Assembly (NCBI GenBank): GCA_034401135.1
Contig: JAWZSP010000002.1
Span: forward strand, 868,001-932,000
Reading direction: 5' to 3'
DNA: 64,000 bases
Origin: Volutella citrinella
Lineage: Eukaryota > Ascomycota > Sordariomycetes > Hypocreales > Nectriaceae
Shown here: positions 44,029 to 55,080 of the stretch, one piece after another
How the letters are laid out: each line of letters opens with the position of its first letter
Numbering within the stretch: the first letter of the stretch is position 1
The notes under the pieces: model-generated
What the model was told of the DNA's origin: nothing
The model's database searches: none
Seen by the model: only the letters and a program-made list of their open reading frames with translations
Position numbers and translations under genes: made by a program

Positions 44029-44799
44029 CTACACGTGCTGCGAGTAGTTGTCCATCTCCATCTGCTTGGCGGGAGGCGTCTTGTCCTTCTTGCTGAAGAG
44101 CTTGCCGCCGGCCTTGTCAGTCAGGGCATCGACCTTTTCGCCCAGGAACACCTTGAGGGCGCCGTACGAGCCCGAGGCGAGCCACAGGATGACGCTGACG
44201 AGGTCGACCCAGACGGCCGTCTTCATGGCGGTGGTGCTGCTCCCCTTGTAGGGCTTGTCGCTGTCGCGGCCGAGGAAGATGCCCGCAAAGATGCCAAAGA
44301 CGACGAGCCAGAGGACGAAGAGGGTCAGGTCCCAGGGGAACGCGCGGTACGTCTTTGTGATCTTGAGGCGGGCGCCGACGACGGGGAGGGCGCTGAGGGG
44401 CGCGGCGACGACAAACAAGACAGCCGTGAGCGCGGAGGTGCCGGCGACGAAGAGGGCGAAGATCCACTCGGGCGAGAAGCCGGCGCTCTCGTCGTCGCTC
44501 TCGGCGGATACGCGGTTGCCGTAGAAGCCGCAGGCGATGAGGGCGAAGAGGAACTGCAGGCCGCGGCAGACGAGGCGCGGCACCACCTCGAACGTCTTGA
44601 GCCACGTCTTGCCCACCTCCTTGCCCGTGTCGGCGCCGTGGTTGAAGGCCTGGCGCCCGGCCGCCCGGCCCATGTCGCCCTTGTCGGCCTGTCGGAACTC
44701 GGACGCCGCGGTGCGCATCTCCTGCGCGCTGCCGGCCATGGCCTTGGCTTCGCGGCCGAGAGCGATGACCTTGCGGGCGGTGTCGATCTTTCCGGGCAT
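44029..44799 (-). CDS. Four-helix membrane protein (MARVEL-like)
   Basis: Single exon of 256 residues from the ATG at 44799 (MPGKIDTARKV). A soluble amphipathic N-terminus of about 85 residues is followed by four hydrophobic helices (LVCRGLQFLFALIACGF; WIFALFVAGTSALTAVLFVVAA; DLTLFVLWLVVFGIFAGIFL; WVDLVSVILWLASGSY) and a charged tail. The four-helix arrangement and the WDL...W...F/GRD motifs resemble fungal MARVEL/Nce102-like proteins of membrane domains, but this is a topology-based call. The frame stays open upstream into a His/Ser-rich repeat translation, which is 5' UTR microsatellite rather than protein. GC is high over this gene, and a 400-codon antisense frame is a shadow. Confidence 0.7.
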   Translation of the reverse strand: MPGKIDTARKVIALGREAKAMAGSAQEMRTAASEFRQADKGDMGRAAGRQAFNHGADTGKEVGKTWLKTFEVVPRLVCRGLQFLFALIACGFYGNRVSAESDDESAGFSPEWIFALFVAGTSALTAVLFVVAAPLSALPVVGARLKITKTYRAFPWDLTLFVLWLVVFGIFAGIFLGRDSDKPYKGSSTTAMKTAVWVDLVSVILWLASGSYGALKVFLGEKVDALTDKAGGKLFSKKDKTPPAKQMEMDNYSQHV

Positions 44800-44837
44800 T
44801 GTGGTGGCTGTGTTGGGCTGGTGATTAAAGTGGTGAT

Positions 44838-44884
44838 GTGTGTGTGTGTGTGTGTGGAAGCTGTGGAAGCTGTGGAAGCTGTGG
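44838..44884 (+). repeat. (GT)n and 9-bp GTGGAAGCT tandem repeat
   Basis: A GT dinucleotide run followed by about three GTGGAAGCT units, in the presumed 5' UTR of the membrane protein gene. Confidence 0.85.
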
Positions 44885-44999
44885 TGATGAGTCCGGCTCA
44901 AGTACAGTTGGCTGGCTGGCAGCAAAAGGGTGAATTATTTGACAGATTAAATTGGCAGAGCCGAAACAAAGAAGGCAAGCGAGAAAGAAAGCAGAGATT

Positions 45000-46299
45000 G
45001 ATGCAAGAATGGTGGACAAACGAGCTGGCAAACAATGAAGCGTGGGTCATTGTCGCCGTCTTTATACAAGCTACCTACCCTCAGTCGCACCACGGCCAGC
45101 AAAGCAGCGAAACACAATACACCCCCGGATTGGCGCTCAACAATAGATCCCCAAATAGATTCATCGACTAGCTGCCCTTGACAAATTCCCCGCGACGAAG
45201 CATCCGCCGCCATTCAATCCGCCCGCTGGCCCTGATGCGCGCGTGCCGTCCGGGTTGAGCAGCGATACCGTCTCCAGACAGTGGCTGCGGGGCGGGCTTG
45301 ACTGGCGCACAGCGGCCCTGCGCAACGGTCGCAAGCGCCAGGCGAAACAGTTGCCGCCCGCCAAGTGGCCCCGTCTCGTGCGGCGTCAGCCACTGAAGGG
45401 CCGCTGTCAGCCAACCAATCCCTGCATCACCACCCGTTTCAGCGGCGGCCGTGACCCGGCCTGGCCTCCAACTGTTTCGCGCTTGGGCCGGCCACGCAGT
45501 CGACGCATGCTTTGTGGCACTTTGCAGGTGTCGCAGGTGTCGCGCACGTTGCGGGATGTGGATTTGGGGTGTCAGTCCCGGCGGCTACCAGGAAGAACGG
45601 CACTGCTCATGAGATCTGCCTCGTCATCTTTTCCGTGGCCATAGGCTCGGTGTCTTCGTTCACAAGCGCCCGAGTCCCACCTGCGCCGTCCAGCCAAGCT
45701 CTCGTGATGCTGTGCCATGGCTACCACGTCGCTGATGGCAAGTCAACAACTGCTCAGTCACGCCCTGCCCACATCAACGGGCAAATGGATGTGCCAAGCG
45801 ACGGTGAGTTTAAATCACATTCCAGAACTTTCACCAAATTCTCGTTCTTGTTTACTAAAAGGTGTCGCGAATAGCCTATCAGAGCCCATTTGCGTGTTTG
45901 GTGCGTCAATGTCGTCCCTGCTGTGGCCATCCACAGCGCAGGACCCTTACTTGAAGCGAGTGCTTTATTCACGATGCGATATTACCAAGACAAATTGCAG
46001 CTGCTTTTCACGAGTTTGTGTATGTAGCAACATTCCATGAAGGTGCTTCATTGCGCAGGACGACAAGTTGACAACTACACACTGAATCGCCATCCTCCCG
46101 TCGACGACGGTATCACTACTTCGTTAGGCTTGGGCTCATGTGTCAGCAGCGAAATATTCAACTCCTCCACGTTTGAAGGAAGGAAAATGAGGGCGCTAAG
46201 GACAAGAATCTGTGAAGCGTGGAAGCACTCATCCCTTCCGGATCCTCAATCGAACGAGATCCGGCCTCGACATAAGCTGCAACACCACAACTGACCTTC
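45000..46299. other. Intergenic region upstream of 5S genes
   Basis: About 1.3 kb without a recognisable CDS; GC-rich at first, then more balanced. No repeat apart from those listed. Confidence 0.45.
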
Positions 46300-46418
46300 A
46301 CATACGACCATAGCTCCTAGAAAGCACGGGATCCCGTCCGCTCTCCCATAGTTAAGCTAGGAAGCGGCGAACTAGTACTCGGGTCGGTGACGACCGGGGA
46401 ATCCTCGCTGTTGTATGT
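46300..46418 (+). rRNA. 5S rRNA gene, copy 1 (variant)
   Basis: Starts ACATACGACCATA and ends GTTGTATGT, which pair as the terminal helix, followed by a T-run terminator. Internal blocks GGGATCCCGTCCGCTCTCCC and TTAAGC followed by CTAGTACT and GGTGAC match the ascomycete 5S A-box/C-box region. The arm TCCTAG (after CATAGC) pairs exactly with CTAGGA. Size is about 119 nt. Dispersed 5S genes are typical of filamentous ascomycetes. Confidence 0.85.
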
Positions 46419-46494
46419 TTTTTGCCATTTTTTGCTAGTTTTGTTTGCATCCCCACAGGCGTCATCTTGGGTTGTGGTACCGCAGCCTCCAGAC

Positions 46495-46613
46495 ACATAC
46501 GACCATACCTACCAGAGAACACGGGATCCCGTCCGCTCTCCCATAGTTAAGCTGGTAAGGGGCGGACTAGTACTCGAGTCGGTGACGATCGGGGAATCCC
46601 CGCTGTTGTATGT
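46495..46613 (+). rRNA. 5S rRNA gene, copy 2 (variant)
   Basis: Second copy, same strand, 195 bp downstream. The corresponding arm is TACCAG pairing with CTGGTA, so the stem differs from copy 1 by paired changes. The 3' flank (T-run, GCCATTTTTTGCT) is also shared with copy 1, so the duplication included the terminator. Confidence 0.87.
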
Positions 46614-46757
46614 TTTTTTGCCATTTTTTGCTGGCTTTGATGGATGATATGAAGGCCTTTCGAGCCGGGGTTTAGTGGTTAGTCAGTGGGGCGCGTCTTT
46701 TTGCCTCGAGCTTCCCCTACCCTATGGTTACACAAACAGCTCTTCGTGAACTCTTGC

Positions 46758-48050
46758 TCATTCCCCGTGAGTGCAGCTTGTTACCGCAAACAGCATCATT
46801 CCAAATTCATCAACATCTTCCAGCCATGCATCAACCCTTGTGCGCCTCATGGACTTGTCCGCCTCGGAGAAGTGACTAGGCATTGACCACAACTCATCAA
46901 TAGCCAATGGTTGGCCGTCAAGCCGTGTGAATAGAGAAGCATAATAGCCCTCCCACGCACCACGTTCCTTAGATCCCCATAGATATTTGCTGCAAGGAGC
47001 AAGTAAGCCTCGCAGCTCCGTTCCAAGGAATGCCTGTAGCCCGTCATGCGCCAACAGAATGCTATCAAACATGTACATGGTGAAAAGTGTCCTCCTCTTG
47101 GCCTCCGTAGCCACCCACGCCTCCCATTTGGGACGAGATCCCCGTTCTTCTGCCTTGGTCGAGAGTCCCTGTCTGCAAGATGCACTGGCCATCTCCTGGA
47201 GATTCATCATGGCCAGGCGAAGATATGGATTTGCTTTGCCGCCGATCTCGAAAAACAGCGTCATGGTGCAGATGAGATAGGCCTGGAGTCCTGCAAGCAG
47301 GGTCATGTGGTCGACTCTTGTGTGGCTGTCGTGGATCTTGGTCATCTCGTCTTGCAGTGCAGCCGTGGCGGCCGTATGGTGCTCTGGCCTGAGGTCGCGG
47401 TACGTCTGAATGAGCGAGAGGCAGGACATGAGTGACGCACTAGATTCCAAGCCGATCTGCAAGGGGTGGATAAAGGGGGGGATGCTTTGGCCGCGCATCG
47501 ACATCTTGACGTAGGATCTGAAGACGCGGTACATGAAGGAAGATACAGCTGGCGGGTATGCTTTGACAATCTGCTCCGGCGAGAGGACATAGGCATTGAG
47601 CCATCGATTGGCAACTTCCTCAGGCTTTATGGGACAAACAAGATCCAGGTTGGAGAAGTTGAGTGTGTCTTGGACCTGGGTGGATGCTGGTAGCGATGGT
47701 AATGGGTCAGTAGGCGCCTGATGCAGAGTCTTGCTTGTGAGCCCAACTACGCTGGGATTGTGCGTAGATTGGCCTTGCCTGGCATTTAATGGCTCTGGCG
47801 GGGTCGAAGCAATGATGGAATGGGTCAAATTAGTCGCTGGCGAATCTGTCAACGCCTGGGTGTCTGCTCTGCTCGCGCCTCCATCCGCTTCATCAATGCG
47901 ACTTGCCGCTTGGAGATAACTGCAAGCCATACGCCGCTGCTTGCACCGGGAGCACGAGCCAGGTGCCTGGTCACACCTGACTTTTGCTCTGGCGCATTGC
48001 TGGCAAGCCTTCTGTCGCGATTGTGCATATCTTCCCGCAGTCGGTATCAT
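46758..48050 (-). CDS. Zn2Cys6 transcription factor
   Basis: Single exon of 430 residues. The N-terminus holds a Zn2Cys6 binuclear cluster with Cys16, 19, 26, 33, 36 and 43 (spacing CX2CX6CX6CX2CX6C), which binds CGG-type half sites. A Ser/Thr/Pro-rich linker (residues 50-140) leads to a helical region (about 145-420) resembling the C-terminal domain of AflR-type or fungal-specific regulators. It lies tail-side to the 5S genes, and its upstream region (48051-48534) faces the MFS exporter's 3' end, both on the minus strand. It might regulate the neighbouring MFS exporter or other local genes; this is only a guess from position. Confidence 0.88.
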   Translation of the reverse strand: MIPTAGRYAQSRQKACQQCARAKVRCDQAPGSCSRCKQRRMACSYLQAASRIDEADGGASRADTQALTDSPATNLTHSIIASTPPEPLNARQGQSTHNPSVVGLTSKTLHQAPTDPLPSLPASTQVQDTLNFSNLDLVCPIKPEEVANRWLNAYVLSPEQIVKAYPPAVSSFMYRVFRSYVKMSMRGQSIPPFIHPLQIGLESSASLMSCLSLIQTYRDLRPEHHTAATAALQDEMTKIHDSHTRVDHMTLLAGLQAYLICTMTLFFEIGGKANPYLRLAMMNLQEMASASCRQGLSTKAEERGSRPKWEAWVATEAKRRTLFTMYMFDSILLAHDGLQAFLGTELRGLLAPCSKYLWGSKERGAWEGYYASLFTRLDGQPLAIDELWSMPSHFSEADKSMRRTRVDAWLEDVDEFGMMLFAVTSCTHGE

Positions 48051-48534
48051 GGCTGGGGTCTCGTGCTCGTGGAGAAGAACGGTCGAACTCGTTTGTTATG
48101 AATCATTCGAGGATAAATCTGACTCGTACTTCTCTTTTGTACCGCTTTATCTAGCGGACACTGTTCATAATGCCCCAGGGGTGTTGTTGAATATTGGCCG
48201 GGAGAGAGTTTGAGAGATGACTGTTCCCACGGAGGAATGTGACGCGGGCATTTGATCCACGGCCCGACAGTGGGTCCACGCTAAGCGAAGCCACCTCGGA
48301 CCCTAATTTGCAGAGCGACATACTCGAGAGAATATTAATGATATTTTATGCTCGACGCAAGCCAGGTATATATGTGTTGCTCAGCCGACTAGAGGTCAAC
48401 TGTCTCCTTCTATGTAACCACTAAAACCAAGGATTGCCGAGTCTATACCCAGGATAAAGATATTTTCCATTAACTCATCCAAGAAAGGGAGTGTGATGTT
48501 AGTGACCAGATACGAACATAAAGAGGTGAGCGGC

Positions 48535-50188
48535 CTAAGCCTTGGTGTTCTTGACACCCCCTTCGCGCCTCCATTTGGCTGCAAATCTCCACTGGATAGT
48601 CAAACACGCCATCATAGCAACCTGCACTGCAGCGCAGACAGTAAAAGCCAATCCAACGCCCATGCCGTTAATCATTGGCATGATGAAGCTCGTCCCCCCG
48701 GCGGCAAACAGACACCTGGCGAGATTAAGACTCGCACTAGCAGCCGCGCTGCGATCATGGAAGATGTCGACAAGATATGTCATGACCACGGACTGTGTGG
48801 ATACGGCAGTCCAACCCGTGATGAATGTCGACGCAATGGGAACCGCTATGTGAACCCTGTTGGGATATTGTATGGTCCAGCCGAAGAGCAGGATGGACAG
48901 ACACTGGAAGAAGGAGAATAGGGGAACGAGGCGTAGGCGGGCCGTTTCCAATGGGAACTGGTCTTCCTGCGTTTGAGCCACATCGCCAGATTCTGGATTA
49001 CCCTCTCCAATTCGGGCATCGAACTGCGCCTTGACACGGCGATAGTCGAGGTTGAGAATCTTGCCAGTAATCAGTGTACCAATCATGGATCCCACACCAT
49101 TGGCAATAAACGTCAAGCCGATCTGGGTTTCTGTGAGGCCGTACTTGTCCTCGAATAGAGTAGACATGGCCGTGATGCTCATCTGCCAGACAGCGTAGTA
49201 GACTGCGAGGAAGACGATGATGGGAGCGGCCTGCCTGCTCACGAGGATGCGTAAGGGGCCCGTGACATCGACATGCTTGCCCGCGATGGGCGGCGTGGAG
49301 TCAGGTCCCCGATTCCACCGGATCCTCGTTGTCTTCTGATAAACAGAAAGAGGGTACTTGTCCATAATGCGGGACGGCACCAGGCTGCCATTTCCAACGA
49401 TTGATCTCAGCGTCTCGGGCAGCAAAAGGATCAGGAGAAGCAGGAAAACGCCGCTGTAGATGACCAAAAGCCAGAAGATCGATCTCCACCCAAGAGACCC
49501 GGCCAAGGCACCCCCTATAACTGGGCCCACGATCACCGGCACCAACAAGCCTGCCTGGAAAACACCCATGAGCCCACCGCGATTGTCGCGGGTCGTGATG
49601 TCTCCAATTACACCGGACCCGATGGCAATCGTGCTGGCACTGCCGGTGCTCTGGATGCATCTCAGCACAACCAATGTGACGTAGTTCTTAGCCTCTGCTA
49701 AGCCAATGCAGGCTCCCAGGAAGACGATGAAAGTGAGAGAGTATGCAACTCGACGGCCCTTGACGTCCGACACCGGACCCCAGAGGCTGGGGGCTAGGCC
49801 TTGGAAGATGAGGTAGGACGTCACTGTGAGATTGATCAGTTCGATCGAGACGCCAAAGTCCTTGGACATGGTCGGGAGAGCTGGAAAGTAGATGTTTGAT
49901 GCGAAGCCGGAAACTGAATCGATGTTAACAGGAGAGACGGAGGCGTGTGGTTTGTCTGGTGGACGTACATGTCGCAGCAACGGAAACGAGGGTCACAATT
50001 AAGACAATTTGCCGCCCGTCAAAGATGGTGTATGGCTCTTCTACTACCGCTTGCGTTTCCGAGAAGGGTTCCCCGGAATCAGGTGCCTCTGGCGACTGCT
50101 CCAGACATGAAGGGGATGGCTCAGGATGGGTTGGGAGAGCTGTTACGCCCTTGCTGGAGCATTGGTCTTGGTGGGCTGCCATACTCAT
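48535..50188 (-). CDS. MFS drug/polyamine-type exporter (DHA1 family)
   Basis: Two exons, 50188-49969 and 49913-48535, across a 55-nt intron; 532 residues. A hydrophilic Pro/Glu/Ser N-terminus of about 50 residues is followed by helix 1 containing SGFASNIYFPALP, the DHA1 hallmark. The loop 2-3 motif A is present as GPVSDVKGRRVAY, and motif C-like glycine-rich helix 5 as GVFQAGLLVPVIVGPVIGGALAGSLGWR. Fourteen-helix proteins lack this arrangement, so twelve helices are expected, with a central loop near residues 250-300. The Qdr/Dtr/Tpo1-like subgroup exports drugs, polyamines or metabolites at the plasma membrane. The start at 50188 (MSMAAHQ) is preceded by an in-frame stop-rich region. Confidence 0.88.
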
Positions 50189-51982
50189 AATGCAAGACGA
50201 TGGGTTTCTCTTAGGAGGAGTTTGACTGTTTGAAGATTTCTAGTTGCACATTTGTTAGTTCTCTTTGCTTTAAAGTCTTGTCTTTTTTATATCGTCGGCA
50301 ACAGACAGACTGGGCGAGTGGCGGTCGGAGTTGAGGGTGGACCCCCGGAGTTGAGAGTGGGGCGCCATCAACAACGTGTGTCTTCAGTTGATGGTGATTC
50401 TTGCAACGCCACCACGCTCACAGTCTTCTAAGTTGGCTGCTGATGCAAATAGATTTTAATCTGGCTTAAGTCCTTTGGGAATGGATTACGCAATCATAGT
50501 AAGTTTGCCCAAACGCACCAGTTGTCGAATAAACCAGCAGGGGAGAATTTATTTACACAATGTTGCCAGCGGCGCTTTGTTCAATGTTCCAGAGTCAAGG
50601 CATCTCATCCGATGCGGCTGCGGCGCCTGGAATCAACTCTTCGGTCGAGAGCATCAATCCCAAAGACATCCGGTGCGAGATGATACATGTGCTTCTGTTC
50701 ACAATCTACGGACCAGCATGAGGAAAGAGCCTTGGGCATTCGAGGTTCACATCAGCCCATCTAACTTGGGGGACTCATGTAATTATTCTCCACCTGTTTC
50801 GTGTTTCTTTCCCCTCCCACGAACGCGATGAATGATCCCGGCTTGTATATGATGATCATAAGGATCTGCCACTGCGGCATTGAGCCTAGACGCGTTTGAG
50901 AAACAACCAGGGCTGAGGGTGATTGATTGAACGACCCGCCATGGCGGCCGCCTACTGTGCAGGCACTGTACGGACACGGTGGGAGCCGTACAGGGCAGCG
51001 TCTTGGCCGGGAGCCTTTAATTTGTCTCATATTTCCATCAATGTTGCTCTGTGACATCTATTTTTGGACTTCAGACTCTGGGGAATGCCAGTGAAGACGA
51101 TAAGGGGGTTAAAAACCAACGTTGGACCGTTCATCTACTCGTCACCTTCTGCCACTGTGTTATCGTTTGATCGTTTGGGTTTGCCATTGACCGTTGGTCC
51201 TCGCGATCCGGCTGGTCGGTATCTCGCCTGTCAAGCGGGGAAGCGAGCCGTCGAGACACGCCACATCTCACGGCAGGTGGAGCAGTGGCAGCGGCATTCG
51301 GACGCCGAATGGGAGATTGAGAATGGGGCTGCCCCAAACGTTTCAAGCAGATGGATGGCATTGATGGCCACTGACAGCCGCGCTTGCGTATCCGCCAACA
51401 TTGGATGACAGCGTGCGGCCGCCACTGCAGTGGGAACCCCAGGGCTTCCGGGGGCCTCGAGATTGGCGTGAAATGAAGGGGTGCCCAGCGCTGTAATAGC
51501 ACCAAAGCGTTGTGGGGGATTGATTACATGCGGGGCGCTGCCATTTCAGCCCTAGGGGGATCTGCTCCCAATGCGACTCCAGCGCTCCTCCACTCCGTCG
51601 CTGGTGAGTGGTTCTTTCTCTGTGCTGGGCCTGTCAATTCGACCAGAGAGGCGACTTGAAACGGGTTGTTGGATCCTCATGGGCTCGTGCCACCCTACCG
51701 TCGGGTCCTTGGTGCTGGTGCAGACACGCGAGGTGTACGCACGGCCAGTGTTGTGGCCTAGTCGCTGGTTGATATAAAACACCAAACTGCCCTGCACTCC
51801 CCATCGCGACTCTCTTCATCCGGCAAGCCGAGTGCTCATTCATTCATTCACTCATTCATTCATTCATTCCTTTCATTACCTAACCTTGCCTTGCTTTGAT
51901 AGCAGGTAGATTCAAGTCATTCACTTCAACCAGTTTCGCCTCTGATCCGAATCTCGATATCCATTTTCGACACGATTCCACC
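50189..51982. other. Intergenic region between MFS exporter and LPMO-like gene
   Basis: 1.8 kb shared upstream DNA of two divergent genes; no convincing CDS. It ends with a CATT-type microsatellite (51836-51878) and a pyrimidine-rich leader before the ATG at 51983. Confidence 0.45.
51836..51878 (+). repeat. (ATTC)n microsatellite
   Basis: About nine imperfect ATTC units with one ACTC variant, in the 5' UTR/promoter of the gene at 51983. Confidence 0.85.
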
Positions 51983-53320
51983 ATGCGGTCCGCCATTGCG
52001 CTCTCTCTTCTCGCGGCTTCGGCCAACGCCCACATTGCCTCGTGGAACCCTGGCATGTACTGCAAGGTTGGTCAACTCAGAACCGTACCCAAGCTCTAAA
52101 GGGCAAGACTGACAACCCCCAGGGCGGCGTCAAGGCGGGCGTCGACGACGAGCAGAACAACGACGCCGTCAAGCCGCTCTACCGGCTCGAAAAGGACGCC
52201 TGGTGGATGCAGCGCGACCGCGGCTGCGACAAGCTACCGCCCCCCGCCGGCGAGTTCCTCGACATGCCCGCTGGCGGGTCCTTCACGACGGAGCTCGCCA
52301 ACAACCGTGCCTTCACCAGCCTGGCCTTCAACGGCTCCAAGACCACCGACTGGCAGGACGGCGCGTCTCACCCCGACGACTGGACCGGCCCCGGCATGCC
52401 GCCCAAGTGCCTGAGCGACAACCCCGATGGCGCCGGTGGCGAGCTGCACACGACGGGCCAGGAGAAGGCTGCTGGCACGGCGTGGGCCATTTCCTACGAG
52501 AGCGACATCAGCAAGGTCACCATGGACAACCTAGTCGTCTTCTCTGTCCGCTACCAGTGAGTGAAGTCGGAGCAAGGTGACTTAGGACAGCACTAACTCA
52601 ACCCAGCACGCCCTGGAAGCGCGTCACCTCCTACGACGTCCCGGCTGACATGCCTGAGTGCCCCGAGGAGGGCTGCTACTGCGCCTGGCTCTGGATCCCC
52701 GAAGGCTGTGAGTCGAGCTGTAGTAGTTAGCTGTCGGGAACGGTACTGACTCTGTCACAGGCGGCCAGCCCAACATGTACATGCAGAACCACCGCTGCCG
52801 CATCACCAACGCCAAGACGACGACCAAGAAGCTCGGCACGCCCAAGGCGCCCGTCTGGTGCGAGGGCGATGAGTCCAAGTGTATCACCGGCCCCAAGCAG
52901 ATGATGGCCTGGAACCGTAAGCGGATCTCCTCTACGTCTTGACAAAAAATACTGACACCGTTCGCAGAGGCTAGCGGCAACAACGTCGAGGCCCCCGACA
53001 ACCGCACGCCGACCTACAACGCCAACATGGGCTTCAAGGACGGCGCCCAGAACGACATCTTTGTCGATAGCTCGGCCGCATCCGCCGAGAAGCCCACGTC
53101 CGCCGACTCCCAGGCTTCATCGAGCGCCGCCCCCGCCGCCGAGCAGGCCACCGGAGCAAGCAGCCTTAGCCCCGAGAGCGAGCCGGAGACCGTTACCGCC
53201 GCCCCCGCAGTGGCTACGGATGCCGCAACCACTAGCGATGCTGCTGTCAAGCCCATCAAGACAAGCAACTGCTCCGCCAGCAGGCGCAAGCACGCGCGGC
53301 GTCACGCCCTGCGCATGTAA
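51983..53320 (+). CDS. Secreted LPMO-type copper protein (AA14-like)
   Basis: Five exons: 51983-52066, 52123-52556, 52607-52707, 52761-52916, 52968-53320; 375 residues. A signal peptide ([16 protein letters not shown]) would be cleaved to expose His1 ([11 protein letters not shown]), the first ligand of the copper brace in lytic polysaccharide monooxygenases. [29 protein letters not shown] and AWAISYESD follow, a layout like AA14/AA14-like proteins; Cys residues are abundant and paired. A Ser/Ala/Pro-rich linker (about residues 270-350) ends in a short basic tail, with no cellulose-binding module or hydrophobic GPI signal. Probable role: extracellular oxidative attack on a polysaccharide, or a related copper function. 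The exact family and substrate need a profile search. Confidence 0.72.
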
Positions 53321-53835
53321 ACGAGGCAGGCGTTGAGAATCGGAGGTGTAATAGATGGGATTCGTTGATTGGCGACTTGGCTTTTGTTCGATTCGTGGGC
53401 TGTGCATGGCAGACTTGAGAGTAGTGACTACTATTCCTTGCTGAATGAGTCACTCTGAGCCATTTTGAGTGTATTTTCTATAAACAGGCCATAGCAACTG
53501 ATAATTACTATGCAGCACACTCTGCAGCCGATGGCGTGGCCCCCTGCACGGCGCGTCACTTGTGTCCGAAAAGTCTCCAGAAGTCGCCGCAGCCAAGTGC
53601 GGGAATGTCTCCAGAAGAAGTCCCCGGTGTCAGTGCGGGAATACTAGAGCTCGCATGCAGCTCGGACTTGACAGCGGACTTGTTGGAGAGATCTCGGACA
53701 CTTGTGGTTAGTGTTAGTCCCCGGAGCTGAAAACACCGTCAGGATGAACCATCCAGGTTCTTTTAATGCGGGCATTTCCCCATTGATGTTGGCGATGCGA
53801 CACATACAACGCTATTGTATATAAAACCTTGACTG
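53321..53835. other. Intergenic region
   Basis: About 0.5 kb holding the LPMO-like 3' UTR and the methyltransferase promoter. A near-repeat TCTCCAGAAG motif recurs at about 53573 and 53608. No gene. Confidence 0.45.
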
Positions 53836-54786
53836 ATGCGTCGTGCCATCATCAAGCCCAGGCATTTCCATCCGCATACCGCATCCGTTCTTCGTCTCTA
53901 CAGCCATCCGCAACGCCAACGCTTCGCTACAATGGCCGCATCCAACCCCACGCCGCCCAAGACTGCGCTCGAGCACTACGACAGGACCGCCACCAACTAC
54001 GAGGCCACCACCGGCGGCTGCACGCGCCAAGTCGCCCGCCACCTGCTCACGCTCGTCCCCGCCTCGGCCCTCGCCCCTCCCGCCGTCATACTGGACAACG
54101 CATGCGGGACCGGCATCGTTGCCGACGAGATCCTCCGAGTGGCTCCCTCGGCCGTCATCCGCGGCGCCGACGGCGCCGCAAACATGACGCGCCTCGCCCA
54201 GGAGCAGCTTTCGGCGCAGTACGCCCTTCAGCCCGACCAGCTGCGCTTCAGCGCCAGTCCGGGTGAGAAGCTCGACTTTCCCGACGCCAGCTTCTCGCTG
54301 AGCTTGACAAACATGGGCATCCTGTTCTTCGAGGACCCGGCCGCGGGCGCGCGCGAGATCTTCCGCACGCTCAAGCCCGGCGGCACGGCCATCGTCACGT
54401 CGTGGGCGCATCTGGGCTACCTGGACGCCATTCGCCCCGCGCAGGCCGCCGTGAGGCCGGATGAGAAGCCATTCAACGTCCCGCTGCGGCCCGAGTGGTT
54501 CGACCCGGCCCATCTGCGCCGGGTGATGCAGGATGCCGGGTTCGACGACGTGCAGCTGTCGTCGTGCGCGGCGCAGTACGGCATGGCCACCCGGGACGAG
54601 CTGCGGGACCTCATCTCGGGGAGCTTCAAGATGTTCTGGGGGAACTGGTCCGAGGAGGAGCAGGACAGGTACGCGGAGGCGCTGCGGGCGCAGCTGGAGG
54701 AAAAGGCCTTGGCGTATACCATGGCGGATGGTAGACCGGGATTTGGGGTGCCCATGGAGGCCATCGTGGCGGTTTGCCACAAGTGA
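53836..54786 (+). CDS. Class I SAM-dependent methyltransferase (UbiE-like)
   Basis: Single exon. The upstream Met (53836) gives 316 residues with a basic, Ser/His-rich N-terminus that could be a mitochondrial presequence; Met33 (53932, MAASNPTPPK) starts at the conserved domain and is the safer choice. Motif I is ILDNACGTGIVADEI, followed by an acidic residue at the end of strand 2 (GADGAANM), SPGEKLDFPDASF and a post-motif EIFRTLKPGGTAIVTSW, all typical of UbiE/methyltransf_11 proteins. Substrate unknown: quinone, sterol or secondary metabolite. Transcribed toward the minus-strand transporter. GC-rich, with long antisense shadows. Confidence 0.82.
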   Translation: MRRAIIKPRHFHPHTASVLRLYSHPQRQRFATMAASNPTPPKTALEHYDRTATNYEATTGGCTRQVARHLLTLVPASALAPPAVILDNACGTGIVADEILRVAPSAVIRGADGAANMTRLAQEQLSAQYALQPDQLRFSASPGEKLDFPDASFSLSLTNMGILFFEDPAAGAREIFRTLKPGGTAIVTSWAHLGYLDAIRPAQAAVRPDEKPFNVPLRPEWFDPAHLRRVMQDAGFDDVQLSSCAAQYGMATRDELRDLISGSFKMFWGNWSEEEQDRYAEALRAQLEEKALAYTMADGRPGFGVPMEAIVAVCHK

Positions 54787-54839
54787 GTTGTCATAATGAT
54801 GGGTGACCAGGGGAAGGACATGTCACCACGCACCCCCTG

Positions 54840-54930
54840 AAGGAAGCGACCAATACATCGAGATTGCCAAGGATCAGACCCCAGGGGCCTTAAAATGCTG
54901 TGCAGCCAGAACCGCATGATATGTGTAAAT
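54840..54930 (+). repeat. Dispersed repeat copy 1
   Basis: Shares AAGGAAGCGA, TACATCGAGATTGC, AAAATGCTGTGCA and CCGCATGAT in the same order with 59728-59812. Copies are diverged by substitutions and small indels, so this is an old transposon or duplication fragment. Confidence 0.65.
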
Positions 54931-55080
54931 ACCGATGCTCGGAGGCGAAACTCGAGCATACTAAAGCTGAGTACTGGCCGCTTTAGGCTGAGCGCTACCA
55001 ACTGAAGGCTGGGGATTTCTACACTTGGGCCGAGATGGGCTAAACGTTAAGTCGTAATCTAATTTATTTTAACTTCTAAA

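Noticed and set aside
43260..44096. 278-codon plus-strand frame
   Set aside because: It is antisense to the SDR gene and lacks domain features; a shadow of codon bias.
43969..45171. 400-codon plus-strand frame
   Set aside because: Antisense to the GC-rich four-helix membrane protein. Its translation is low-complexity Glu/Ala/Gly/Arg and includes the GT microsatellite.
53812..54780. 322-codon minus-strand frame
   Set aside because: Antisense to the class I methyltransferase, whose motifs are clear on the plus strand.
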